A stretch of DNA of 64,000 nucleotides from Diphasiastrum complanatum (lineage: Eukaryota; Streptophyta; Lycopodiopsida; Lycopodiales; Lycopodiaceae): assembly GCA_029204225.1 (NCBI GenBank), contig CM055095.1, positions 17,865,561-17,929,560 of the forward strand, in the 5' to 3' direction. The translations under genes and the position numbers were made by a program. A model generated the notes under the pieces. That model ran no database searches. It was not told the DNA's origin and saw nothing but the letters and a program-made list of their open reading frames with translations. Shown piece after piece: positions 46,111 through 57,490 of this stretch (the stretch's first letter is position 1; each line of letters begins with the position of its first letter).

Positions 46111-46798
46111 TGAGGAGGAAGCTCTTCTTAGTAAGTTTCATTGATTGACCTCAACACATAGTAATCAATCATCAAAGACTATGTCCAATAATGGAATGCC
46201 TTGCAACCATAATTAGGTAGTGTACATAATAAATTGTAAGAAGCATGGAATATGCTTTCAAATTCCACAAAAATGTGATTTTTTAAAAGTTTTGATAATT
46301 AAGAGCTCTAAACAACCACGTACGACCATCAGTAAACCACCGTCTCTTTTTTTGACAATAGCAAATAAAGAAATCAACTTGTAAATAAATAAATAGCCTC
46401 AGAAAAGATATCACCCTGAACAATGCTAAAGAACACGTGGCTACGAATCCATGTACGACCATTAGTGCACGGCTCTCCCTTTTTTGACAATAGAATACAT
46501 AAATTAATATATGTATTCGGGCGGCTTCTTCCTTCATTGATCACATATATCATTTGTTCTCAGAAGGCCACGCTGCTTCCATTTCTCTCCGCGCGAGTAT
46601 ACTCACCGTCGTTGTTGCAACAACAAGCTACTACTCACCAAGTAAGTAACTAAGTGATGCGGCTTTCGTGTGATTGCATTGCGTTGCAGCCACCTCTTTC
46701 TTTCTTTCTGTCATTATGGTAGGATGATAGATAGATCATCAGAACAATTATCGTGAACTACACACTAATCTGAGATAGTTTGCCGCGTCCTGCTCAGC
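46111..46798. other. Unassigned; direct repeat of CCANNNACGACCATNAGT
   Basis: ACGTACGACCATCAGTAAAC and ATGTACGACCATTAGTGCAC, each followed by (C)TTTTTTTGACAATAG, occur at about 46319 and 46452. From 46560 the sequence becomes GC-richer (CTCCGCGCGAGTATACTCAC), as if near a gene, but no ORF is convincing. Confidence 0.35.
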
Positions 46799-46799
46799 A

Positions 46800-46998
46800 A
46801 TGTCTGCTCCTTCGAACCAGCAAAATACTTCTTCAGACGCCGATCATGACATAATTAATTGCAGCAGCTTCGCGGATACTTTTGCTACATTTTGAATCGT
46901 GATTATGTATGAAGGAATGGTTTCGCATAATTTACTTTCTGCAACCTTCTCTTTTCATGCCACCTCAAGATATCAATTTCCATCAACAATTCGATTGT

Positions 46999-47047
<49 letters not shown>

Positions 47048-47208
47048 CTCTCTTTATTTTTTCCAGATCGTGAAAATGCCCGTGCGGAAAGGCAAGATTC
47101 TTATATACTCAACTTAGAAAGGGATATCGACGATGAGGACCGAAGTGACCTCTATCATCTGTTTCGAGAGAAACCTCGAGTATATATGTCTTCGCCGTTA
47201 TCGTAGAA
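46800..47208 (+). CDS. Possible host-gene exons, unassigned
   Basis: ATG at 46800 opens 31 codons of gene-like composition (MSAPSNQQNTSSDADHDIIN) ending in TGA at about 46895. A (CT)n tract (46999-47045) and a strong acceptor (TTTATTTTTTCCAG, ending 47066) follow. After it, 47067-47206 reads DRENARAERQDSYILNLERD then IDDEDRSDLYHLFREKPRVY to a stop. The second piece has strongly coding-like, charged sequence. I know no family match and no confirmed donor joins the two. Could be a captured gene fragment. Confidence 0.3.
46999..47045 (+). repeat. (CT)n microsatellite
   Basis: About 23 CT units, in the polypyrimidine position of the acceptor-like site at 47066. Confidence 0.95.
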
Positions 47209-47289
47209 AGGTAGTTCTTGGTGTACGGCACAGAGAACCTCAAAACTGTTGCTCGCCTGAGACTCCAATGGTTTCTCCAGATTTTGAAC

Positions 47290-47640
47290 AAAGCAAATAA
47301 TGCGACTTAATTACACAATCATTCTAAGAGGCTGAGGATCCAGCCTTAGAATATGATGCAGACAGCATCTTATAACCGTTGTAAAACAAGATTAGTCTCA
47401 TGTTAGAAGTGATGATAGAGCCTTAGGTAGTTCACGACAATTTCAACACAGATCAAGATGGCAAGCAACACTATTATAACAGCAACAGCGGATTACTCTG
47501 TGGAAATTATTGATCTTAAGGAGTATGATATGCATGCAGAAGTTGCTCACCAAAAGAAGCTAGTACTCAAGAAGAAAATATCCATAGTGCACTAATAAAT
47601 CGCTTCCGGGAAAGCATCTCAATTTGTGGAGAGTTACAAA
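47290..47640. other. No feature recognised
   Basis: Non-coding sequence between the candidate exon and the Copia remnant. Confidence 0.35.
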
Positions 47641-48560
47641 ATGTGATTTTTTTTGTTGTACTTGAATCCATTTTTCTCTCATCTACAAATAAGAATGTAA
47701 CCTTAAAGAATGTTTTGTTCATACATTCCATTACTAATTAGAATGTTGTTAGTGTGTGTCAAATGGTTGACAAAGGGCTTAAAGTGGAATTTGTTGGTGA
47801 TTCTTTCTTTATCAAAAGGAATTAAGTCTTGATTGCCCAGGACAAGAGACAAGGTGACTCTACAAACTTGATGGATATGCTTTTTCTAACCATGGTGGTT
47901 TGAAAGCAAAGAAGCAAGTTGGTGAACTTTGTTCAATGTGAAAGTCACATAGGTTGTCTTATTCTAGATCTAGGTCAAGATCTAAAACGCCTTTTCATTT
48001 GGTACATTTGGATGTGCATTGTACTAGTGCTTTGAGTAATGGAGGAGGAAAGATGTTTGTGACTTGTATTGATGACTTTAGTAGATATTGTTGGACTTAG
48101 GCTTCTAAAGAGTGAGTACTTCATACTTGATGTTTTTATCAAGTTCTAGAATGTTGTGGAGAGTCAATTCAAGATGAAGATCAAGTGCTTAAAGTTGGCA
48201 AATAAAAACCTATCAAGAAAGTTCAAAGAAGTTTGTGTGGCACATGGGATCAAGAGAGAGCTTTCAAACTCAAAGGTTTTACATGGAGTGGAAGAGAGGA
48301 AGAGACCTCTTTTTGAAAGAGCTACATCGATGAGGGTGAATTCCAATCTTCCTAAGTCTTTTTGAGGTATTCAAATGACGACTTGGATGGTAAGAATTCA
48401 TTTGAAGTTGTTTTTGGTAAGAAGCCAAGCTTGGAACATTTGAAGATCTTTGGTAGTACTTGCTATATCAACTCATCTTTTGGATTCTTGAAGGGAATCT
48501 CAAGTAAGGTCAAAGAGAGTAGCAAGGAAGTGTTGTTCAAACCTAATTTTTTTATTCTAT
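47641..48560 (+). pseudogene. Heavily decayed Copia protease/integrase remnant
   Basis: Readable in fragments across frames: FIHSITN-like and VCQMVDKGLKVEFVGD near 47720-47800, CIDDFSRYCWT near 48066, HGIKRELSNSK and HGVEERKRPLFERATSM near 48246-48330, then FGKKPSLEHLKIFGSTCYIN at about 48412-48470. It matches the next copy (50459-51719) domain by domain but has many stops. The integrase catalytic triad is not intact. Starts and ends without LTRs. Confidence 0.8.
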
Positions 48561-49496
48561 TTCGTGTTTGAGCATTTTCATGTGATTGTGTGCAAATTGT
48601 CAAGATATGGTGAAACTAGTCACATTGTTTTGCATCATTTTGATGTTGGGATTGTGCTACCATTCTTGGCTGATGAAGACTCAATATATCAATCATTTAT
48701 GACTAAGTTCTCAAGTCTTCAGCTATCTAGTGTCAATGCTTGGAGATTGTCAATTTTTAATGAATCTATGGTCATTTTCTTGTATCAAGTAGATCTTGAA
48801 GATGGACTAGTGCTACCTACTAGTTATATGGAGTCATGTGGAGCTAGATTACCATCATTATTGTACTCTCTTTAGTGTAGAAAATTAGTGGGTTTCTGTC
48901 GAAGCTGGGAGCGAGCATGGTGCGTGGATCGGAAGCACCACAATTAGCAGCAGAACGTTCAAAATGAAGGAATAAAAGATGCACAGCTGGTTGAGCGTGA
49001 TAACAGTGGCTACAGACCTTCATTGGAAGCATGCCAAGTTGGAGTTCATTGTTTTGGTGGATAAAGTCAAGATGATGATATCTCAAGCTTTGGTTGTATG
49101 TGCTTCATACAAAAGTTGGATCTTAAGGAAAGTTGCTATTTCTCATGTTTATTTTGACAAGGAGACTCACATTTTGCAGCCCAAGGTGATCATTCAACAA
49201 ACTACCAAAGACAAAATTTTGATTGGATCTCTAGATTGTGAGGTTATAGAACTTCATTTGAGTGTGTTTCAATCTTAGGAAGTGGCAAGAGTCATTAGAT
49301 TGAGGATAGATCATAGGTTGATCAAGATTTCACTATTCTATGTGTTGATTTGCATGGTATAAGTGCTAGAAGAGAATTGAGAAGTTTCATATCTTTGTGA
49401 TTTCCTTTTGAAACATTTGTTGTTGTTCAAAGGAGTGCTTTTGCATTGAAATAGGTTGAAAGAGAGGATCAGGTCATTGCTACATCAAGTGGAGTC
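48561..49496. other. Leader-like or unassigned sequence before Copia gag
   Basis: Short frames only. GGTTGAGCGTGATAACAGTGGC near 48989 echoes TTGTTGAGCGTGATAATGCTGGCC at 38983, pointing to LTR-derived material. No borders placed. Confidence 0.35.
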
Positions 49497-50360
49497 ATGT
49501 TGGAATCCAATGATAGGCTTACCTCAAGTAACTATCCATTGTGGAAAGTGAGGATGGAATCACTTCTTGAGATGAATGATGTTTTGGATATTGTTGTAGG
49601 TTTGGAAGAGAGGCCAACAACACAACAAGATCAAGTGAGGTATGACAAGAGGAGTAAAAAGGCTCTACACATGATAAAGATGAATGTTACCAATGAATTT
49701 CTCAAGGACGTTGGTAAGAGACTTCATCAAGTGAGGCTTGGAAAGATTTGAAGAAGCTTTATGAGTCCAAGTCTACTTCTAGAGTGTTGACTTCAAGAAG
49801 ACAAATCTTTTCTTTTTTGCAAAAGAGTGAAGAAAGTCCAAATATTTTTGTTTTGAGAGTGAAAGCTTTGAATGATGAGTTAGCTTGCATTGATGAGAGT
49901 AGTAAGGAAGGAGAGCTTGTTCAAGTTATTCTTAAACAAAGTCTTGCTATTCAAAGAACTTTGCCAAATTTTATGGATCTTCAAAAGATCTTGATCAATG
50001 AAGAATATAGGCTTCAAGCAAGAGGTAGATCTTTATCAACATCTCAAGTGGGAGAGGAGGCTATGTTCATCAATGACAAATTCAAGGGCAAAAGCAAAAG
50101 CAAGTGGTCTAAAGGGCAAGATCAAGGGGGAGGCTTCTTCAAATAGCAAAAAAAAAAATAGATCAAAGCTCAAGTGCTTCTATTGTGGCATTAAAGGACA
50201 CTTTGCAAGTGAGTTCTACAAGAAGAAGAGAGATCAAGGAGACAAGCAAGGTAATCTTACTCTTGATGAGGATGGTTTGGATGTTCAAAATGCAAATGAT
50301 GATGCTTTTGTAATGTCTTCATGTATGCTTGCTAATGATGGAGATCTAGATCCATGGTGG
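49497..50360 (+). pseudogene. Copia gag with damaged zinc knuckle
   Basis: MLESNDRLTSSNYPLWKVRM is the Copia gag start. Open to a stop near 49750, then a shifted frame covers LYESKSTSRVLTSRRQIFSF to a basic Lys/Gly stretch, then another shift. The knuckle at about 50172-50213 reads CFYCGIKGHFASEF, so the last zinc-binding Cys is Phe. After GNLTLDEDGL the protease begins but loses its frame at the active site (DPWW then two stops near 50360). Confidence 0.85.
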
Positions 50361-51700
50361 TGATAGTGGAGCAAGTAACACATGACTTTTCACAAAGAAT
50401 ACTTCACTTCGACATATGGAGATGATAAGAGGGTGATCTACACAACCAATGATGGTGAGTGTGCAATCAAAGGGATGACACAATTCCTGTTTCTCTCTCT
50501 ACAAATAGAAATGTTCATTTGGAGGATGTTTTGTTCATTCCATCTATTACCAAGAATTTACTTAGTGTGAGTCAATTGCTAAGTAAAGGCCTCAAAGTTG
50601 AGTTTGATGGAGATGCTTGTATGATCAAAAGGAAGGATATCTTGATTGCAAAAGGTAAAAGAAAAGGGAAGTTGTTCAAACTAGATGCTTGTGTTATTGC
50701 TAAGCAAGTTGGATGTGTTGCAAGAGAGCAAATACTTATTCAAGAGGTTTGGCATAAAAGGATGGGGCACCTCAACTTCAAGTCATTGGAGGTAATGGCT
50801 AGGAAGCAAGTTGTGATTAGTCTTCCAAGTTTCTTCAAAAGTATCAATCATGTTTGTGAGTCTTGTGCTTTGTCAAAGTCACATAGACTACATTTTGCTA
50901 GATCTACATCTAGATTTACAAATCCTTTTCAAGTTGTACATTCGGATAATCATGGAATTGCTACAATTAGCAATAGTGGAGCTAAGATGTATGTAGCTTT
51001 CATTGATGATTTTAGTAGATTTTGTTAGATCTATCTACTAAAGAGCAAAGATGATGTGTATGATGTCTTTGTTAAGTTCAAGAATGCAAGGGAGAACCAA
51101 TTTTTCACAAAGATCAAGTGCTTAAGGAGTGACAATGGTGGTGAGTACATATCTACCAAGTTCAAGGCCTTTTGTGATGGGATCAAGAGAGAGTATACAA
51201 CACCAAGGACCCCACAACAAAATGGAGTGGCCGAGAGGAAGAATAGGACTTTATGTGAAATTCCTATTGAGGCTAGCTGCTAATCTTGGTAAGCCATTTT
51301 GGGATTGAGCATTGTTGTGTGCTAATTTCTTGCGCAATAGGTGGCCGAGTGCTATTTTGGATGGAAGGACAGCTTTTGAGATGTTATTCAAGAGGAGACC
51401 GAGTGTCAACTTTCTTAAAACTTTTGGATGCACATGCTATGTCAACATTACTCTTGATGATATGACCAAGGAAGATTCGTCTTCAAGGAAAGATATATTT
51501 GTTGGATTTAGTGAGGTGAGTAAACCCTACAAGGTTTACATTCCTACCACTAACAAAGTGATTGTTGGTAGAGATGTCATTTTTTATGAGAGGAACATCC
51601 CAAAAGTATCTTCAAGCATTATTAATGGTGATGTGGATGGATCTAACATTATTGATGTTGATGTAAAGGATCCTATTTTGGATTGTGATGATGAAAGACC
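50361..51700 (+). pseudogene. Copia protease end and integrase, cut off by rDNA
   Basis: Three open stretches: 50459-51028 (NRNVHLEDVLFIPSITKNLL, VWHKRMGHLNFKSL, CESCALSKSH, VVHSDNHG with first Asp, AFIDDFSRF then stop), 51056-51283 (SDNGGEYIS with second Asp, NGVAERKNRTL with Glu) and 51312-51700 (RRPSVNFLKTFGCTCYVN, GRDVIFYERN). The Copia similarity stops in the linker at about 51700 and the next bases are 18S rRNA; the open frame even reads on for five codons into the rDNA. RT and RNase H are absent. Confidence 0.87.
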
Positions 51701-51961
51701 AGATCATTGCAATTATTGATCTTCAACGAGGAATTCCTTGTAAGTGTGAGTCATCAGCTCGTGTTGACTACGTCCTTGCCCTTTGTACACACCGCCCGTT
51801 GCTCCTATCGATTGAATGGTTCGGTAAAGTTTTCGGATTGCGGCGACACTGACGGTCCCCTGTCGCGATGACATTGTGAGAAGTTCATTAAACTTTATCA
51901 CTTAGAAAAAGGAGAATTCGTAACAAGGTTTCCATAGGTGAACCTGCGAAAAGGATCATTG
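51701..51961 (+). pseudogene. 3' end of an 18S rRNA gene, decayed fragment
   Basis: Contains near-universal small-subunit rRNA 3' sequence: AGATCATTGCAATTATTGAT, TTTGTACACACCGCCCGT, GGATTGCGGCGACA, TAACAAGGTTTCC, AGGTGAACCTGC and the terminus GGATCATTG at 51961. About 260 of roughly 1800 nt are present. Compared with the conserved plant sequence from memory, about twenty positions differ and most are C-to-T or G-to-A (for example CCGCCCGTTGC, TTCCATAGG, CTGCGAAAAGG). Functional 18S does not tolerate this, so it is a relic. Confidence 0.95.
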
Positions 51962-52312
51962 ACACACCGATCGAACAACCCAACGAACTGTGGATGTCCA
52001 ATGAGGAGCCGCATCGGAGGTGCGATTGTCGGAGTGCTATCAATCGCACTAGGGTCACCTCGTCAGATGTGTTGTGGCGGAGCATGCTCATCTGAACGTC
52101 CGACCTCCCGGGGGCCCGAGCATTCCTCCCTCCCTCTCGCCTGCCCGCGGGAGTGAGATGGGTCGCGTGAGCACCAAAAATGGGAGAAGTCCAACGATTG
52201 AGTCTGTACTCCTTTGTGTTTGGGAGGGGCACCAAAACCCCCTGGCGCGCGACCACTTCAAGCCACGGGTTTGGGTGGGTGCACGGGTCCTCGACAATTC
52301 CCTTACATGTCA
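51962..52312 (+). pseudogene. ITS1 remnant following the 18S fragment
   Basis: Sits exactly where ITS1 starts and is GC-richer than its surroundings, with C/G runs (CCTCCCGGGGGCCCGAGC, CCTGGCGCGCGACC). The composition changes to AT-rich near 52312. No 5.8S sequence follows, so the captured piece ends within ITS1. The right end is approximate. Confidence 0.75.
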
Positions 52313-52752
52313 CTAACATCAAAAAAATTACTTAAAACATGTCAAACTATTCTTTATTCTTTTATAAATTTCTAAAAGAATCTTTTAAATCACTTAAATT
52401 TAATGTCTTATTATTTTAATAGTTGTATTTTTATTTTGTAACTCAAAACTCACCTTTTTTTTAAATCACTAAAGTAATGTTTTTTTTTGCACACAAGTAC
52501 ATTTTGACACCTTGCAGGCCTTGGGCACAAAAAAATTTGCATTCTGATACCTTGCAGGCCGTGAGAGCACGATAGTACTAAAAAACATTAATTTTTTTGC
52601 CATGTGTGGGAAAAATTGCCGTGGCATAGCCACGCGTACTTTAATCCTAAATATGCTATAAATTGAGCGTTTTTGGACTCATTTCTTCACTAGTTTCTTC
52701 ACTAGTTTTTTGCATACTATTTCTTTGTTCTTGCTTTCATTGTGTTAGTGAT
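52313..52752. other. AT-rich non-coding, with a small duplication
   Basis: GACACCTTGCAGGCC and GATACCTTGCAGGCC occur about 52 bp apart (52507 and 52546). GCCACGCGTAC near 52630 belongs to the CCACGCGTGG motif set. No gene. Confidence 0.4.
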
Positions 52753-53191
<439 letters not shown>

Positions 53192-54329
53192 ATGTCTTCT
53201 AGTGGTAGTGGTTCTAGGAGAAGACCAAGATCCACTTCTAGTGGAGAGGAGGATCCGGTTGAATTGCGGACTTTTATGGTTCGCTCTCTCTCGAAGAGAG
53301 ACAAAGATCGAAACATCTTTGTCTTTTCGAAGAAGAGCCCGATTCCAATAGAGGTAATCCTTTGATGGATAGCCCATCGGAAGAATCATGCAATTTGTTT
53401 TATAATTTAGAAGATGATAGCTCCATCATCAAAGATACCAAGGGCAATGTCATCATCAATATGATGCACGACCTTGCTCTCAAATATGTTGGCCACAACT
53501 TCACTCCTTGGGAGCAACAAGACCAAGATGACAAGAATAAGATACTTGCGATTTTGAATAGTGAGTTTTCTCAATCAAATAGATTTGGGAAGGTGTGGGC
53601 ATTGACGAATATGTGTGCGCATATTCGTCATAAGCGTCAATCCTTACAAAGATATGTAAAAAATGGCAAAAAAAGGCCGGGGTGCTTCAAAGAAAGATTG
53701 GGCAAAGATGATACACGAGTCGAAGCATCCCAATCCCGATCGCTTCAAACAACAACAGGAAGCAACCAAATCAAGAATCAATCTCTTGGGCAATCTCACC
53801 TTGGCCCGGGTGCGAAATCCAATTTACAAGCCCAATTTGTAAGTTTTGCTTTTCTAATTGAATTTTATTATAATTATTTTAGTTATGTTTTTTATTACTA
53901 ATCACGTTTCGTATCTAAATGATTGCATTCATGTTTGTATAACAAAGAGATTTTGGGAGAAAATACACGAATGCTGAATATAAGTTTGGGTACCAACAAG
54001 GCTAGAGTGCCTTGGTGGACCATCTTGCTCAACAAGGCATTCATCCCATGGTAAATTCTTGCTCAAGTATCTCATTTGCTTCTATTATCTAATAATCATT
54101 TTTATTAGTCTTTCTTGCTTGTTAATGAACTTCATTTACTTTGCTTATTTTTTATTGCCATTTGTTATCTTTTGTGATGTGTAGAGAAGCTGTCATGACG
54201 TCTTATGTAGATGAGGGGTCGGATGAAGAAGCTGGTGACGCAGAAGTGGAAGGGGAAGGGGATATGTCCGGAAGTGAGAGTGAAGGGCAAGCTTCCGCAC
54301 AAGACTCGGATTCAGACGATGACAATTAA
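53192..54329 (+). pseudogene. Unassigned multi-exon-like ORF with acidic tail, possibly DNA-transposon derived
   Basis: ATG at 53192 reads MSSSGSGSRRRPRSTSSGEE then loses the frame near 53300. The main frame (to 53901) contains EEPDSNRGNPLMDSPSEESC, LALKYVGHNFTPWEQQDQDD, FGKVWALTNMCAHIRHKRQS and QRYVKNGKKRPGCF. A later piece after an acceptor-like TTTGTGATGTGTAG (54169-54182) ends in DEGSDEEAGDAEVEGEGDMS and DSDSDDDN. The middle resembles, in style, the small Ptta/En/Spm-type transposase-associated proteins of plants (basic Trp/Tyr-containing helical region); I cannot confirm this. No termini found. Confidence 0.4.
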
Positions 54330-54611
54330 GGAGTCTTTTTTTGTTTAATGTTTTTTACTTTTCCTTTTAGCTTTGATGTAGCAAGTAGGAAGAAACGATT
54401 TTGTTTCAAGCCCTTTCTTATAAACAAAACTCAATACTCATGGCTGTCCACAAAATTTGAATTCCAAAAAAATTCTACCATTTTCTTGCCGGGTGAGAAG
54501 TTGTCGGCCGAAAAATGTGTCGGCGTGGATGTACCACGTGTGGCTCTACCACTCGTCAGTTGCCACGCGCATTGCCACGCAAACAGGACGAGCTCAAAAT
54601 TTACCCCCATC
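54330..54611. other. Non-coding with CCACGCG/CACGTG motifs
   Basis: Contains GTACCACGTGTGGC, TTGCCACGCGCATTGCCACG and GAAGTTGTCGGCCGAAAAAT. Could be the 3' end of the element that carries the preceding ORF. No ORF of its own. Confidence 0.35.
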
Positions 54612-55440
54612 TTATGTGTGTGGCAATATGTGTGGCAAATTGCCAATGTATGTAGTTGCGAAATTGGAAGGAGCCGACAACTGTGCAGTTTGGAAATTCC
54701 ATAGTAATGCTTTATTGACAAGAACAAAGATTTTCAAAGCTTGACTAGAATCAAAATAACAATGTGCCAATCTATATAAGTGTCCATGACTCTTGCCGAG
54801 TGCAAGGATCTTATTACTCCTATCGATAATTCTGCATTGATCATACTCAAACTCCACCTTATGACCTAAATTTGTAATTCTACTTACTGATAACAGGTTT
54901 GAAGAGAGTTTAGGAACATACAAGACTTTTGACAATAGTTTGAATTGATCATGCTGGAACCTTAATCTTACAGTAACTTCACCTTCGATAGTGTGAGTGC
55001 TATCATCACCAAGATGAACATACTTCTTTGTGTTGTAAGGCGTATCGGAATGAAAAATCTCACGCTAATTGGTCATGTGTTGAGTAGCTCCAGAATTCAG
55101 AAACCACGAATCATCTAAATTCGCATATTTGTCTTTGACTATAAAAGTGCCTTCGTCCATTTCGACTTCAGAAGATGTTGTAATTGTATTTGCTTGTTGA
55201 TCAGGTTGCTTGGCTACATCTTCGCTTTGAGAATTCGGCAATCTTGGATCTCATGGTTATTGCCTTTGCAATACTTGCAAAACATCTTCTTCTTCGACGA
55301 ATGACTTTGGGTCTATTTCTGATTCGATGCAGACTGCTTGGAGCTTTTCTGCTTCTGTCGTTTCAAGCCCTTGTTGACATATAGAGCATGAGACAAAGAG
55401 GTAGACAAAGTGTCTTGACTTCTTCAATTATCTTCTAGTA
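54612..55440 (-). pseudogene. Copia protease region, minus strand
   Basis: Read from 55440 downward. A basic stretch leads to the protease site, which reads DDSWFLNSGATQHM (about 55116-55075), so the catalytic Asp is Asn. A stop follows, then HLGDDSTHTIEGEVTVRLR, SKVLYVPKLSSNLLSVSRIT and DRSNKILALGKSHGHLYRLA. Similarity ends near 54740. It probably belongs to the same lineage as the gag at 57491-58010 but is separated from it by other insertions. Confidence 0.8.
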
Positions 55441-55477
55441 GCAACATAGTGATAACTCTGGTAAGAGTTAAATTTGA

Positions 55478-56214
55478 GTGTGTCGTAATGATCATCACTC
55501 AGTTGAGGAAACCAAGGTTGCACTTGGAAAAGAGTTCAAGATGCAAGATCTTGGAGAAATTCACTACATATTAGGATTAGAGATTGACTTTCCTAAAGAT
55601 AAAGCTTTTCTATGTCAATCCAAGTATGCTCTTTTAATGTTAAAAAAGTTGAATATGTTAGATTGTAAGAGTAGAGAAACTCCTATGGCGCAAATTGTAA
55701 AAGACCCTAACAAAGGTGATGAAAGATCCTTCGTGGACATCACTCTTTTTAGGAGTCTTATAGGCTCCTTAATTTGGCTCACAATAACTAGACCTGACAT
55801 AAGTTTTAGTGTTCATACGTTGAGCCAAGCTATGCAAAATCCTTATTCATCATTGAAAAATGGCCAAGAGAGTGCTTAGATACATATCTTCAACTTTTGA
55901 TTATGCTTTGGATCAAGAGGTTGCTAGTGGAGCTAAAGATAATCATGGAAGATGATCTACCTATGATCATGTGTGACAACATTTCATCCCAAGCCCTTGC
56001 CAACAATCCGATATTCCATGCAAGGAGCAAACACATCAAAGTTGCACATCACTTCGTGAGAGAAAAGCTCGTTGGAAAGGAAATCTACTTGGAGCACATC
56101 GACACATCATCTTGTATTGCAGATTTGCTTACCAAACCTTCGAGCAAGAGTTCCTTCATCAAGCATAGAGCCAATCTTGGAGTAATACCAAGATCCATGT
56201 TCAAGTCAATATAG
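55478..56214 (+). pseudogene. Copia RT end and RNase H with internal deletion
   Basis: 55478-55879 begins in the RT palm just after YVDD (KEFKMQDLGEIHYILGLEID) and continues through GSLIWLTITRPDISF. A frame shift occurs near 55855 and about 100 codons of RNase H are missing between STFDYAL and WIKRLL, removing its catalytic Asp and Glu. It resumes MCDNISSQALANNPIFHARS, HIKVAHHFVREK, IADLLTKPSSKSSF. Very close to element A in this part. The 5' border near 55440-55480 joins the minus-strand Copia piece. Confidence 0.87.
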
Positions 56215-56218
56215 ATTG

Positions 56219-56231
56219 TTTTTAGGAGGAG
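56219..56231 (+). promoter_or_regulatory. Polypurine tract before the 56.2 kb LTR
   Basis: TTTTTAGGAGGAG directly before TGTTGAAATTG, the same PPT type as element A. Confidence 0.8.
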
Positions 56232-56860
56232 TGTTGAAATTGAAAAATAAACCATCTTGACTTTAGGCTTGCTACAAACTTTGTACTATGCAAGTATGTT
56301 GTTTCACAAGTGTAAATGCCAATTTGGCCTAGATAGAACTCGAGCTATATGGATTTGACATATCTAGGTGGTTGAATACAACTTGCATATAGATTGTAGA
56401 CTTAGAAATAACAAAAATATGCTTGTAGAAACTCGTGGCATGTCACATGCATTAATTGTAAGTGATCCATAGTGACATGCAAGGCATGCACAAAGTGAAA
56501 TGAACACATGCATGATGATTTGTACAATTCTAGTTAGAACTAGGACACTTGGTAAAAGTAGGTAGAGATACATGCATGAGATGTGACAAATGTCACATAG
56601 ACTCTAGTTTTTCACTTTAGATGTCATTGAAAGGTGGGTGGATGTGGTTCTACCTCGAAATACCTAAAACTCCATAAATATGTGTAGCTATTCTCATAAT
56701 TGTTTATGAAGAACCAAAGCTTTGTAGCTATCTCATGCCATTTTGGATCTACACCATTTTTGCTTGATATCTCTCTCACTTTCTCTCTCTAACTCGTGTT
56801 GAGGCTAATGCTCATACACTATTTTCTTGTAAAGCCTCTATTTGTGTATACAGTTTGCTC
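56232..56860 (+). repeat. 3' LTR of the Copia copy at 55.5 kb
   Basis: Starts TGTTGAAATTGAAAAATAAA after the PPT. It contains CTCCATAAATATGTG (TATA-like, 56670), a CT-rich block and GTGTTGAGGCTAATGCTCAT, as in related LTRs. The terminal CA is not clear; the end is taken near 56860, where HIPP-region sequence starts. Confidence 0.65.
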
Positions 56861-56996
56861 GGCAGTTGAAGATTTTTTCTTACGGTTTCCGTTACATGAG
56901 AAGTCCTTGGACTTATTTTCGGAGAAGTAGTTGAGGCTGTAGTATTTCGGGGCTAGAATAGAGTTATCTGATGGTTTTGAGTGGTGCTATTTGCAG

Positions 56997-57490
56997 CTAG
57001 TTGAGATAAGAGTTCCGATACGGTGTGAAGCCTGCGAAAGGCACATCAGAAAGGCACTTTCCAGAATGATTGGTAGAGTTTCTGTCTATGCTGTCTTTTA
57101 CCATCGAAATCGTTGTGAAATTGAAGTTTAAGCACAATATAAATTATATGCTGTAAAACATAGTACTACTTCACAGCAGGTCAATATTTAGAGAGTCTGC
57201 AAGTGCAATTTACTTTCAGCCTTTGTGGGTTAAATCAATAACCAACGCACCACTATTTCCTTTGCTATCTCTACAGGCGCTGAATCTGTAGATGTGGATA
57301 TGGAGAAGCACAAGGTGACAGTGATGGGTTACGTGGATCCCGAAAAAGTATTGAAGAAAGTGTTAAGAACTATGAAGCTTGCTGAGATTTTTTAGTTTGG
57401 GCACAAGCATCACCACCACCGGTTCTCGCACGACCGCTATGCCAACCACAGCCTCTACAGCAAACATCACGAACCACAGCTACACCACAG
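56997..57490 (+). pseudogene. HIPP-like gene fragment (heavy-metal-associated domain protein), two exons
   Basis: HIPPs are plant proteins with an HMA metal-binding domain and usually a C-terminal isoprenylation box. Exon 56997-57072, after an acceptor TATTTGCAG, reads LVEIRVPIRCEACERHIRKA with the CxxC metal site. A GTAGAG...CTACAG intron (57073-57276) follows, and exon 57277 onward continues in frame with AESVDVDMEKHKVTVMGYVD and PEKVLKKVLRTMKLAEIF. A TAG at 57393-57395 interrupts. The same frame then runs on as FGHKHHHHRFSHDRYANHSL to about 57490, where Copia gag (minus strand) takes over. First exon(s) and the CaaX end are missing. Confidence 0.85.

Noticed and set aside
51701-51961. Functional rRNA gene
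   Set aside because: Only the last ~260 nt are present, many invariant positions are changed, and there is no 5.8S or 26S downstream.
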